Assembly: GCA_037074765.1 (NCBI GenBank)
Contig: JBAMDO010000084.1
Location: 62,001 to 126,000, forward strand
DNA length: 64,000 bases
Origin: Mansonella perstans
Lineage: Eukaryota > Nematoda > Chromadorea > Rhabditida > Onchocercidae
Direction of reading: 5' to 3'
Shown here piece after piece: positions 26,318 through 41,103 of the stretch. Numbering within the stretch: the stretch's first letter is position 1; each line of letters begins with the position of its first letter. The position numbers and the translations under genes are program-made. The notes under the pieces were generated by a model. That model saw only the letters and a program-made list of their open reading frames with translations, searched no databases and was not told the DNA's origin.

Positions 26318-28587
26318 GAAATGTTGAATAGGTACTGATTAATAAAATTAACAAAATTCGTATATGCGAACATTTCACTAAATAATTTCACTTTTACATC
26401 CCAAAACAATGAAGGTTTCTGTGATGTACTCTTGAAAAATCAATGCAACGAAATGAAAGAGAAATGATAAAATTTGGCAAAATATAGTTATGACACAAGA
26501 CTTCCTCAGAATTAGCATGATATCCTAAAAATGCTTTATTTTGTTGACAAAAAAAAATTTATTTTGCCCCTCTTTAAAAATTTCTTCAAAAAAAACGGAT
26601 TATTTCGTAAAATTTAACCGGCACTTTATTTACGTAAAATCAGGAGACGTTGTGAAATTTTGCAGACGAACGAATGCTAGGTTCGACCGTTAAACACGCC
26701 TACAACTACGTCATTTTTAGATTAGATTCTGCCACAGCCTATCACTTATTTACAAATAAGCTTGCAAAAAACACACTCTTCTTAAGAAATAGTGTAATTT
26801 TTATGCTCGTTTAAAAGAAAATTTCCTTTTGTTCGTAAACAAAAAAATATGAAAAGGGAATCGATAAAAGAGATGGAATTATCAACATAATTGCAGGAAG
26901 TAGTAATTCAATCCATCGTTATAAAAAGTAAAAATAATTTTGAATCAGCATTTTGCAAATTTGGAAATGCAATACATAGCAGAATTTCCAAAGATTTCCT
27001 GTCCAAAAGAAAAAAAAAAAAAAGGCTAATAGCGGCATTTTGGATAGGTCGATCGATTTTTAACAAATTCAACAATTTAACTATCAAACCCATATGGTTA
27101 CAATGGTTCTGCCTTTTAATCATAGCAAACCGAAAACCGAAACTTATGTTCATATCTATCGTTACATCATGCTTTATTTTCGTCCACATTTCTCTTGTAG
27201 CTCGTCAATACCAATTTCTGACCCCAAATTTTCTCCTATCATTTCAGTCTCGAAAACTTTTTACAGTCACATCTATTACCTCAACACATTCACCCAAGTA
27301 GATGAATAAACGAGAATGTACCTATAAATGTTACAATGTGAAATAATCCAGTTTATTTCCCGATTAGGATCCTCTCTTTCTTTGCACTAGTCTGTGACAT
27401 TGAAGTCGTTTCAGAGGGAGTGACAAGTATAAACCTAAAACACGGAGAATGTCATTGCCTAGAAATCTAGGTAGTCTCGAGATTAGATTAAATGTGAATC
27501 AAAAAAAAGTGCACTCTGCACACAGCAATCTGTGTAGTAAAAACTTATCCAGCAATGCTTCGCATCATAAAATTCAGTCCTAGCAACAAATTGAAATTTC
27601 GCTTCTTTTCCGTGAAATAACACACAAATTCATGATTCCTTTATTTACAATGCCTTTTTATACAGGACGCAAGAATCTGAATCATCAAAGATGTAGTCCT
27701 CACAGCTAGACGTTGTGCTGAAAATCCCTCCTTATACAGCAACATAACAAATTTGACCACAGTGTTGAGCTCAGCTAACGTCAGCACTAACATCTATCAG
27801 CTCCCCTCTGACTCATACAATCTAATAACCAAGCTTAGCTCATTTGAGAAAACTGCGCTTTCTTGCATTTTTTTTAACATTGATGCATAATTTGATTTCG
27901 CATTAAAAAAAAACTGGCCATTTAAGGCGTACCATATAAATTGGAAGACTAAATTAAATGATGCAACGGAGGTGAAATTTTATTAGAAAAACAAATGGTT
28001 TTAAGAAAACAAATATAAATATAAATAAGGCTTTTCAATACAATCACAACGAAAAGGAAGCATGGTCATAATGTAAATACGGAGCTTAATCGAACAATAA
28101 TGAAAAAAAGTGCGGATAATGCGTGCAGTGAGCACGTAAATGCCGAACAAATCGACTTATGCACCGCATCACTCCTTATAACCATCATTACAATCATAAT
28201 CTGCAAATAATCACCATTATAATCATTGTTCACAATAAATATTACAATACTGGTAGAAAGCAACACGTATCCTACCATTCTGTGTAGAAAATTTTGGAAA
28301 TGAAGGTGAGAAGATGTTATTTGAGACTTTAGATATACTAGTCTGCAAAATAGTAAATTGGTAAACAGTACAAACTTGCAAAGGAAAAACAGCGTAAATT
28401 TCAATTTTTACGATGAAACTCCGTTGAACTGAAACAGAAAAATGTTCTAAGTGATGGGATTAGCATAAAAATATGGCATTTATCACAATCAAAACGTCAC
28501 ATTAAACATTTTAATATCAACAACTGATCAACCAATTCTCGAATAAAAAGAGAAATAACAAAACATAGAAACATAAAAATGCCCTTT
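26318..28587. other. Intergenic region between srGAP and sec-24
   Basis: About 2.3 kb. Plus-strand frames at 26891-27309 are composition-driven. A 50-codon minus-strand frame at 27641-27793 is in unusually G+C-rich sequence. The 3' untranslated region of sec-24 and the promoter of the srGAP gene should be here, but I cannot delimit them. Confidence 0.5.
27641..27793 (-). other. Small ORF of 50 codons, unknown
   Basis: ATG to TAA on the minus strand, reading MLVLTLAELNTVVKFVML and ending LASCIKRHCK. The segment 27660-27800 is visibly richer in G+C than its neighbours and is also open in a second minus frame (GGIFSTTSSCEDYIF). It could be a remnant of a repeat or of an old gene. No family was recognised. 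Confidence 0.2.
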
Positions 28588-31500
28588 TCAATTCAGCAGA
28601 CTTCTAATTTCACGATGAATATTACACAAATAGTCCACATATGAGGGCATACTCGATGTACGATCTTCAACTAGAAATTTTTTCATCCAGGCTTCTAACG
28701 CATCCTGCTGCCGAACCATGAATAATTTCATACATCGAAGGCGATTCACGTTCACCCGTTCAATAACGTAACGTACAGCGCGTGAACGTGCATTATCACG
28801 TTCCGGCACAACATGCTAAAATATATTTATGAAGGTTTAGTTTAAACGAATAAAAACACTGAAAATTGTTGCAGAATGTTCAAGTTTTCAAATGCAACAT
28901 TCCAAAAACAAACATTTTCCACGCTGAGATGTGCGACTGAGTTAGAATTAAAGACATCTTGCACCCAGTCCTGCGGAACTTTTAAGCCGATCCATAAGAA
29001 CATCATGATACCGTTAAAAATCACATATGCTTTTTCGGGAGATAAGTTATCATAAGAAGCACGTATGCAAATCGGTAATGTTATCTGAAAATCACTATCA
29101 AAATAATCCTGTAAAAGCAACTGATTCTAAACAAAAAAGCAGGTAAAATCAATCACCTCAGCTGATTGCTGCTCAAGAATCAGATCGGAAATAGGAAACA
29201 CTGTGGGATATAACAAGGTTAATGCATCTTCTGTCCTCAAAGATGGTATAAGATGCATTAGATAAGCTCTATCGTCTACCGTCATGTCGTTACCTGAAAA
29301 AGATTGAAAGACTCCTTCTCAAAAGACGTTTATGTTAATTGATTTTTATTTTAAAAAGAGAAAAAATTGAATGGCAATTTAAATGGAAATTGTGAAAGTG
29401 GAATTGTATAAACGAAAACTGACCCCCACTTAGTGCATCATTTTTTATTATGCAGTTGGCGAATAATGGCAAAAGTTTCAAACATTCTGGCAAAATAAGT
29501 TGCCCAAGTGGTGCTTGTTCACTACATTTCTCACGGTATGTTGCCAGCATTTGCGCGCAACGTGCATTCACCGTCTCCCGCATTTCTTTAGGAGATTTAT
29601 CTCGTAAAAAATATTCCGCTGAAAAAAAGTTACTAATGAAAAGTACATTGATATCTTTATGCCTTATTTTCTGCTCTCTTATCAATGTCTCTCTATTTTT
29701 CATCATTTTTTATCTTCAACTCTGATTTTCTACTTCTGTTTAGAGTTTTTTTAGATTCGTGAAATAGTTCCTCCTTTCATTTTCTTCATCCTTTCCATAT
29801 TGTGCATATTTTCTCAATATGCCTTATGTTTATTGCTGTTAAAATAGAACTTCTATTGCTTTATAGAAAAAATTTCGAAAACAAGAGCTGAGATGTCTTT
29901 TACCTTGTTTGAAGAGGAAAGTTGTTAAACAGTCCAAATCAGCAACACGATACAGTTGGTTATAATCCGACGAAACAGCCAAAGCAAGATTGTGGATACG
30001 AAGTCTTCTTTGCCCACTACATGATGTAAACAGTACAGCCGCTTGCAAGTAGGCACTTCCTTCTGGCAATTTATCATCGTGTCGAATTTCTACGTGAACT
30101 GTCTGCAGGTAAATGTTAAAAAAGCGCGGACATGACTGTTGCCGAAGTAAACTTGAATATAGCAAAAGCTTACTTTATCACAATCAATGGCACCCATTTC
30201 CAGGTCCGTGCTATTATCCATAAAGAAAGAACCGAAGAAACCAGTTGGCCGTAAACCTGAAGGTAACGGTTAATATAAGCAATTATTAATTGTTGCTTTG
30301 AGTAATCTTCAAAAAACAAAAACTAAAGCTAAAACTTACCAGTGGACGTACGTACTCTTATCACTACATCAAACACAATTTCGCGACTTATGTCGTGGGA
30401 AAGGTCTGCCAAGAAACGTTCGCTATCTTTTTGCGTCTAAAATCGTTACTCCATGGAATAATCAAACGAATTTAAAGAAAAAAACCAAAGCAGATAATAA
30501 TATAATATGTATATATAATGTGCACATCGTATCTGTTAAGTGAATTAATAAATGATTTTAACATACTTCAAAGTATTGATATTTGTATACGGAACCACCC
30601 GTTAAAGAGCATACAGGTGAAAGTGATGCAACATCCACGAAGGAATTCGGGAATAAGAATAAATCTATGGCGCAACCTGCTTTCACACATTCTTCGCCTA
30701 GTTTACTGTAAAAGTCGGTTTGCGGTTGCAAAACAGTCTGAAACAAACACCATTTAACAAATGAAAATGTGAGACCTGTCATGAATCCAATATGAATCAA
30801 AATCAAGAAAACTGCGCTCCAGCAAATAAATTATCAGTAATGTGAAGTGTGTAATAACAAGTTCAATCAAATCAATAGTTTAAATTAACCTTTTCCTTAT
30901 CGGTCCCAAGCAATTTCCGATCATCACGATTTTTTAACTTCCCAGGCGCATCCAGTAATGGTAAATTAGTGTGGAATATGAACAATTTGCCTGCTCGATC
31001 AGCACACTGAAACTCTGCTTGACTACGAAGCCGTATAAATATTACTATGTATGTTAAAACTATTCGATGTAGCGAAATTTAAACTAATGGAAAACATCAT
31101 GCGTACTTTCAATGCATCCAAACCAGCCTGGATAACAGGACCAAGCATTGTTTCAGTGATTCTCGTTTCGCCAAAGATCTTTTCAATTTCATATAACAAG
31201 CTCAAAAAATATAAATGAGTAAATACAATGAAACGATCAAAATCCCAGTATTCAGAATTTCTCATTTTAAGTAAAATCATCTATTACAATCCCATTCATT
31301 ATCTTCACAACAGAATATGTTTTATTGCCTCTTAAAATACAAACAGCCCTCCGCTGGTATGTAAGAATGACGACAGCCAAAATTTCGTCGAAGCGAGACA
31401 AAACATATTCTTACACATTTTAGAAGACAGAAGAAACTTTTCCAAGTTGGATACTAAGTTCAAGAACTTAGCATTTGAACCTTTGTGTGGAACAAACCAA

Positions 31501-34500
31501 AGGTCCTGCAGTTGTGATCATGAAGTTGGTTCCAGTAGAAAATCACCAGAAGATAGTTACACTTGTTTTTTATTTTTGCTCATGAATGACGATTATATGT
31601 TCTACCTATTCAGAACAACATCGGCTTCCTCCAGGGTTACCAAAAACCCGTCTACCAACGGAACAAAAACATCGTTCACGTCTCCAACAACCAACATTTC
31701 AGGATGGCCTATATGACTTTTCAGATTATAGAAGTGAATAGTCTGATCGTATGTCGCAAATCCAATACGCAAAGACGACTTCGCCTGGCCCACTTCTCTG
31801 CAACATGATTTTATAAAAATTAAAGACAAAGAAAAATCTTCAGTTCATAAAAACTAACTTTTATTTCTGTTGCGGGAAAAAAAAAGCAGAAACCTACAAA
31901 AAGTCTATATTTTATTTCCACGGAAAACTCATCACACTATATTATATAAACGTAACCAACTTGGGTAAATCGTTCAACAAATTTCGAATATTTCTACAAA
32001 ATATTGATACAAGACCACAATGTACTGCAGAATATGACACATCCAGCATAAAAATGAATGCAGGTTCTTTCGGTTTCAAACCATTCTGGAAATATTTCAA
32101 GAATACAACTTAAAAAAGTCCAACTTTTCACTAATATCGAAATCCGAAAATTTGAGACCGAGAAAAAACAAACCTTGCAATAAGGTTTCGTCGCAACAAG
32201 TTCATAAGAACCAAGATATTGTTCAGGACGGTGCTGGATATCAGTGCGGCGTCCGATGTGGTCCAAATGTGCAAAATATGAGTCATCCACTAAAAATATC
32301 AAACTAAAATCACTTGCAAGCACGAAATGAATAATCAAGAGGGAAACCACGACCAGCCTACACATACCAACTGTGCATGCAAAACAAAATGGGCATTTGA
32401 AGCGACGGCCACCATCTTGAAATTCCATAAATGGACACATATAAGCTTTGCACCGATGACATCTCACGGGACCCAATTCTCCAAGATCTACGACTGGAGG
32501 TTGCACCTGAAAGACGTTTTAAAAAACATGACGACATTATTAACAATAAAATTAAAAAAAAGGAAAAAAAAAAAAACAATTATAAAGCTGAAAATTCAGA
32601 TTGTGAAACAGTTGCGGGTTGTATATGTAAATATATACATATATATAATGGAACAATAAGGCGCAGTACCCAATAAACTTTAGCGCCACAAAACTCTGTT
32701 CACATATATCAAAGGTTAAATTTGTATTTTTTAAGAAAGAATATTGTTCTAGTGTTTTGTTAACTAAAACTAAACCACATGGTTCAAAATGAATTCAAAA
32801 AAAAGAAACAGTTTAAATTACGAAATATTTCGCTAAATGTTAAATACTACTGCAAAATTCACACTTTCTAAAGGTCACGGCAACAATTAAGACTGGAAGA
32901 AATCATATATTTGTAAACGCAAATATATGATTTTTTATAGCTGAATTCATGTTTATCCCGAGTTTCAACTGTTCAAATGTTAGACTAAGGATATAATAAA
33001 GCACCTCATTTGAATGCAAACGTGCAAATGGAGTAACAGCGATTGCAAATGGTATCTGTGAATTTTTTAACATATCCGACGATGCGGGCGCGACATAGAG
33101 CGTGGACCGTATAAATTTCGGGCTACAGATACCTGAAAGGCAATAAAGAGAATTTTAAATTCTTGAAAAGACCCCAAATAAACTATAAACTTCTTCCTCA
33201 CTTAACAGATGATGAATTATAAAATAATGTAGAAGACAAACGAAAAAGAAGTGCTCAATTCTTGAAATTCATCTGCACGACCAATTTATTATCGTTGAAA
33301 TTCTTCGAACTCTTCATTATCTTGTTTTTCAAAATCGAAGAAAAAGAAATTTCGAGCCCCAATCACATACCCTGATCCTGAGCAATAAACTCAGTTGATG
33401 TCAGCGGTGGATGTTCAGCTGTAGGATAACCGGTTGGAAATGTCCCACTTCTTGTTGAGCGATCTTCTTCAATTACTTGAACCTATATTTTAAAATATGT
33501 TGAAAAACTCGGCGAAAAAATGAAAGTTTCAGAACATGTACTAATTTGAATAATTTACTCTAAGCTTACGAAATTTTATGAACATACCACACTTGGCATC
33601 AGATTAGGATCCAAACGAGATTTCTGCTGATACAATCCTGCAGCAGGTGGCCCTATTGTTTCTCCACACACTGGTGGCTCAGCCATTCCAGTACCGCTAA
33701 TACCATAATTGGCAGGTGATACGCCAGGCACTGGTGGAAAACCGAGCGATCCCGAAGGAACGCTGCTATAGGCCCCAGGGATTTGTGGAGGAATGGACAT
33801 CTGTGGAACACCGCTGCCTGCGGGTTTCGGAAAATTATCTAGTCCTGTGCGACCATCAAATGTTGGATGCTTCAGTGCAGCTTCACCCCCAATTCCTCGT
33901 GCAGCATTATGTGTACCAAAAGACCGTTGAACCATGAATGGATCTTGCGGTGGTATGACTCCCATTGGTCGCAGTGGTGGCATAATTTCTGTACTAGATG
34001 GCACCTGTGGTAACGGATGAGAGGAAGAAAGCATATGTGGAAATGTCCCTACACCAGGTACTGTGGGTGCATTCCCAATCAAATTTTGCGTCGAAGGTAC
34101 GATCCCCATCTGTGGAGACGTCAACATAGCTGGCATAACAGAGGGTACAGAAACCTTAGAAGATATTAGTTGTGAATCTGAAATGAATTTTCTTAAAGTT
34201 AATTAGAAAAGCCCATCCAAAAATCTCAACAAAAACCGTTTTATTGAATTCTAAGAAAATAACTCCGGAAAACAAACTTGTAGGAGCAGGATTATAGAGA
34301 ATACCACTACTCTGCTGTACATCATTTGGAAAGTTACCGGGAGGGTTAGAAAACAGATGGGTTCCACCATTCACATTCATAAACGATGTCTTACCATTGT
34401 TCATTTCTGCAAATTCGCAAGAATTTTAGAAAAATGGAAATAAATTTCGATTGCAGTTTTATTTTCGGTCCATGTATACAACAGGAACCATTATATATGT

Positions 34501-35028
34501 AATCATTATAGTATGAACCGTAATTTGTAGTGAACTGTGATGGAAATGCTTGCTGTCGAGTAATTTGTTCGCAAACTGAACCACTTTGCAGCGCATTCTG
34601 CAATAGGTGTCAATAAATTCAGAATTTCTTTGAATAATCCAACTAAGCCATGTCCTCAGCAAACGAAATTTGTAAATGATAGCAATACCTGTGTTGGAAT
34701 TTGTCCATTATGAGAAGTGGCATTACCTTGCATCATACAATTTTGTCTTGCATTAACTGAAAAATTATAAATGAATTGCTAAGATATATACAATTTCTAA
34801 GGAATCATTGCTCTGTATGCCATAACTAATATCAAATAGATTAAGTATCATCAGATCCAGCTATCTCAGATTTGTTATGTTATAATCTAATTGTCATTTC
34901 TCTCAATTGACTTAGGATGAAGTAATGGAAAAACTACCTGGATAGGGCATTTGCGCACCTCCCATATTGTGATCCAGAACTTGTTGTCCTCCTGGTATTA
35001 AGGTTGGTGGTGCTGCTGTACGATACAT
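28588..35028 (-). CDS. sec-24.2: COPII vesicle coat cargo adaptor Sec24 (C/D type)
   Basis: Cargo-selecting subunit that pairs with Sec23 on ER exit sites. The 21 exons close in frame to 1,096 residues: 35028-34938, 34756-34689, 34597-34489, 34406-34278, 34177-33588, 33482-33371, 33132-33005, 32506-32368, 32289-32174, 32085-31961, 31797-31606, 31200-31107, 31006-30890, 30737-30567, 30436-30340, 30256-30174, 30102-29904, 29618-29424, 29293-29157, 29084-28914, 28815-28588. Residues 1-370 are Pro/Gly/Met-rich and disordered. Next come the zinc finger near 415-450 ([13 protein letters not shown] and FKCPFC), the trunk ([29 protein letters not shown]), the beta-sandwich ([15 protein letters not shown]), the helical part ([13 protein letters not shown]) and a gelsolin-like end ([16 protein letters not shown]). 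The motifs follow vertebrate SEC24C/D rather than A/B. The donors at 34489 and 34278 are the least certain. Confidence 0.95.
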
Positions 35029-35031
35029 CTG

Positions 35032-35064
<33 letters not shown>

Positions 35065-35073
35065 AAAAAAAAA
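35029..35073 (-). promoter_or_regulatory. 3' splice site with 31-T tract directly abutting the Sec24 ATG
   Basis: On the minus strand an interrupted T run (T31 at 35062-35032, with a further T run beyond one C) leads to CAG, and the AG at 35030-35029 touches the ATG at 35028. A trans-spliced mRNA would then start with the leader fused straight to AUG. An upstream coding exon was not found. Confidence 0.5.
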
Positions 35074-36254
35074 CTGAACATCACATAGAAGATACAACAC
35101 CCTCAAAGTACAACGAAACAAACAACCACTTCCTTTCCGTTCCACGAAAGCCAAATATTGCCGTCGTGTCATTACACTGATACCACTATGAAACAGAATC
35201 CATCCCGTAACTTCTTCCTTTTATACAATATGGGATTGATAGTAACTAACTGATTCCTATGGGAATTTAATCATTAAAATCTACGTATATGATTGCATGC
35301 CATTTTCATAGAGGGGTTGAACATTTGGACTATCTGATCATTGAAAAGAACAAGAACTGGTCTGATGATAGTGTAAGTATCCATTCAAAGATGATGACCA
35401 ATACTTAATGTCGCAGAGAATGGAAGTTTTTAATGGAAGAAGTATTTTCTCTATTCACAGTACATCTGAACTGAACATTTTATCACTGGTTCTTTTAATT
35501 TTACTATGAGATATATTGCGTAGAAATTTCCAAACAAGTCGTTGCAAAAATGTACCATTGATCTGTGTAGATATATACACATGATGTGGACATTTATGTC
35601 AACTTTTAGCAAAATATCCATTCTCCCACCAATTTTCACTAAATTAAAATAACAATATTTATTGGAGATAATATTCATTATTGTCTCTTGCCACATAATC
35701 CAAATATACCTTTACTGCATAAAACATATTATTAACCATGCACTGATGTATTTCGAAAGTTACCAAGCACCATACATCCACATAATCCATTTAAACAAGG
35801 AAATTTTGAGCAAATTTTTAAAAAAAATCAAATGACCTATTGCTTCATCTTTAAACAGTTATCCACATCATTTGGTTTTTTACATCATAAAACAAAAAAG
35901 AAAGTTACAGAAGCATATAACAACGAGTATATCGCTGTACGATTTAAAAAAAACTGAACAGCAATAAAACCATTAATACACAATAAAACTAGTATATATA
36001 TATAACATCAGGGAATATTCTCTTTAAAACATTTTCCACACCCTTGCAAGAAGAATTACTTGTAAATACTATTGGGTCAAAAAGCTCCAAATCGAATTTA
36101 CAATAAACTATTAAAGCAATAAATAAATATATTATACAATGAGAGTACTAATCAATTCAATAAGAATATGAAATCACACGTATACTTTGAAGATAAATAC
36201 ATGAAAAAAGCAAAACGATGAAAATAGATGACTCACTTAACTATGGACTATTCT
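35074..36254. other. Intergenic region between sec-24 and mak-2
   Basis: About 1.2 kb of A+T-rich sequence with no coding signal on either strand. It must hold the 3' end of mak-2 and the sec-24 promoter. The spacing is too large for a typical nematode operon gap of about 100 bp. Confidence 0.6.
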
Positions 36255-38594
<2,340 letters not shown>

Positions 38595-38633
38595 CAAAAT
38601 TTGTGAAAGATTCGCAGAACTTGTTTTTGATGC

Positions 38634-38644
38634 CTGAAAAACTA
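38634..38644 (-). promoter_or_regulatory. 3' splice site (cis or trans) at the mak-2 first exon
   Basis: GTTTTTCAG ends with its AG at 38635-38634, 39 nt before the ATG at 38594, with the frame open between them. It is either a spliced-leader acceptor or the end of an intron from an unseen upstream exon. Confidence 0.4.
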
Positions 38645-40755
38645 TATCTGTAACTCGCAGCATGTTATAATCTCTAACATCATACTATGTCATAACAATT
38701 TGATAAAGAACTCTAAATCTTAAGTTTCAAACTATCTAAATTAAAAAAAAAAATTAGCTTTTCTAAATCTCAATCGCTTCTTTGCAACTATGCAGTGCTC
38801 AAGAAATTACACTGTAATGCGGCTACAGTAACAAATAATAGTGAGTCTAGTGAGATATATTCTAATCTTTTGGAAAATGGAGGAAACAATACACATGTCA
38901 ATTAATAATGTCAAAATGTTAATACCATTCAAAATCAGTAATGAACAAGTAGAATGAATCAAAAAATCTGAACGCCAGAATCTTGATTCTTTTTCACATG
39001 GTTTATATTTGAGTATGTCCCTATCGTTTTTAAACTTATCAGTTTCATTTTGAATATTCGGGTGCGGTGTTCTATACTGGATGGTGCTACAGGCGTAAAG
39101 AAATAGTTGAAGAAAATGAAATTTAAGCAAAAAAAAAAAGCTAGTATCTCAAAAATTAGAAATTCCATCGTCAGTTTCTATATCCTACAAAAACTGATTA
39201 TTACCAAACACAACAAAGTGGCTTACAAAGGATATTTTCTTATAATCCTCTGCGTCTGCGTTATCCACTTCCCTTCCGTTTGCTTCCGTATTCCCCATTA
39301 AAGAAATAGAACAGAATATGCTGTCCTAGTTACTTCTAACTGTGATTCCTGTTACTGCTGTGGATCCTAAAACGGAATCGCTCTCTTTGTTAATTACAGA
39401 ATGGTGTATAATAAACCAAACAATGCTAGGAAATATCTCAAATTTGTGATAATCAAGAACGAAAATAGAAAAAGAATGTTATCAAGTCAGGATTTAAACA
39501 AAACTGTGATACATAGAGAACATCGACATTAAAGCCACAAAATATTCCGCAGTGGGTCAATTTCAAACCTTTAGTTCAAACCTTAGTACCCAACCGACCC
39601 ACTATCCATTACACAAACTACACGAACTTGTCCAAACAATCTTATCCACAACACCTTAAAAACAAAAGCTACTGACGCAAGCCTTACTTTCAAGATCGGT
39701 TGGCCGCGTTGCAGCTTAATAATGTTTCAGAGTAATCAAAAATTGCAAGCAGAATTGTTAAGAATTTCAGTTAAAATTGAAACACTTTAGTAAATGAACA
39801 CTATAATTCATTAAGCTTTAAATGTGCTCAATTCCTTTTTCCAATTATGCTATCATTCATAATTTTATAATCGCAAAGAATTGTTCCGAAAATTTGCTTA
39901 GCAATGAAAGATGCAATAAATTGTACAAAAGATAGCCATAAAACTTGAATTTCGAGCCTTTTTGGCCACGTTTTTATTTCGTGATCAAACTTCGTAATCT
40001 TCCACAACTATATTAAGTTACAAAAGAAATGGATGGGAAACTAGCTAAGCATCCTATAATTTAATGTTACCAATAAAATGTTCGAGCAAATTCAATGTCA
40101 TGAAACCGATGTTTTTTTGTTTTTTGTTTTTTTTTTTTAAGCTATTCCCTTTGAATAATTGAATTGTTTCATTAAAATGCCAAGTTAAGATTTCATCAGT
40201 GAAACCTTTCGTATTGAAGGAAAAAATAAGCAACAAAAAAAGGAGACATTAAAGAGAAAGCCAAGAAACTCTTGACTGACCGCATAATGTTCTATTATCA
40301 ACCGATATGATCGAAGCAACTAAAAATGACTGCTTTTAAGAACTTTTTTCAGCATGATATTCACTTTCACCACTTCCTCTCCTTTGCTTCCTCTTCCACA
40401 AGCCTTCCGCTAATCAAAACCATTTTACTTACATTACATTAACGTCAGCTTCCCCTTTAGTTTACAACAAACTTCCTTAAACGGCCGGATACTAAGCTAA
40501 GAATTAGACTAAGTTACTCCAAATAAGCCGCATTAATTTTGTCTCACTTCAAATCATACGAATGTCCATATCTTAAATTTACCATAATCCGATATTAGTC
40601 CAAACTCCTTCAATATTAGGAAAATTTTTTTTTGGAAGCTCCTCAGATCGATCTTTCAATCCATAAATGCCATGAATTTTCGTAAATCACATGACCATCA
40701 TATTCATTTTAATAAAATACCATTGAAGTTTGGTGTTGATTCAAGCTCCTATTCA

Positions 40756-40782
40756 CATATTAATGTGATTCACATTAATATG
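40756..40782. repeat. 12-bp inverted repeat, 3-base loop
   Basis: CATATTAATGTG, then ATT, then CACATTAATATG: arms 40756-40767 and 40771-40782 are exact reverse complements. The arms are A+T-rich and it is the kind of small hairpin common in intergenic DNA. Confidence 0.85.
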
Positions 40783-40964
40783 GTGTGTTCTACTATAAGC
40801 AAATAATGTACCATTTCCAGTGTAAAGAATGCTTTATCATTTTACTCTAGCAATTGTGTTTAGAAAGCAGTTATGCATTTTGTCATGTTGTTTTGGACAG
40901 TTAATGAGTGTCGAAGACAGTAAATCCCAGAAAAGTTAGAAAGATTTATAGAAACTGAAAACAT

Positions 40965-41040
40965 TGAATTGAAAACATTGAAATATAAAAAACACTGAAA
41001 TATAAAAAACATTAAAATATAAAAAACATTGAAATATAAA
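40965..41040 (+). repeat. Short tandem repeat, about 18-bp unit
   Basis: Imperfect copies of AAAACATTGAAATATAA run through this interval just downstream of the ipmk stop codon. This is simple slippage-type sequence in the probable 3' flank. Confidence 0.65.
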
Positions 41041-41103
41041 CAGTAACAAGAATACGGGACATCATCATATATAACTACTCTCGAAATTGAGAAGTGCTGA
41101 CTT

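Larger units (their letters stand above)
38645..41103. other. Intergenic region between mak-2 and ipmk
   Basis: About 2.5 kb with no firm coding exon on either strand. A GAAA/GTAAGG donor-like site near 39690 (minus) could end a non-coding first exon of mak-2. A short inverted repeat lies at 40756-40782 and repeated ATTGAAATATAAAAAACA-like units at about 40965-41040. Confidence 0.45.

Noticed and set aside
33716..33937. 73-codon plus-strand ORF
   Set aside because: It is the shadow of the Pro/Gly-rich Sec24 exon 34177-33588.
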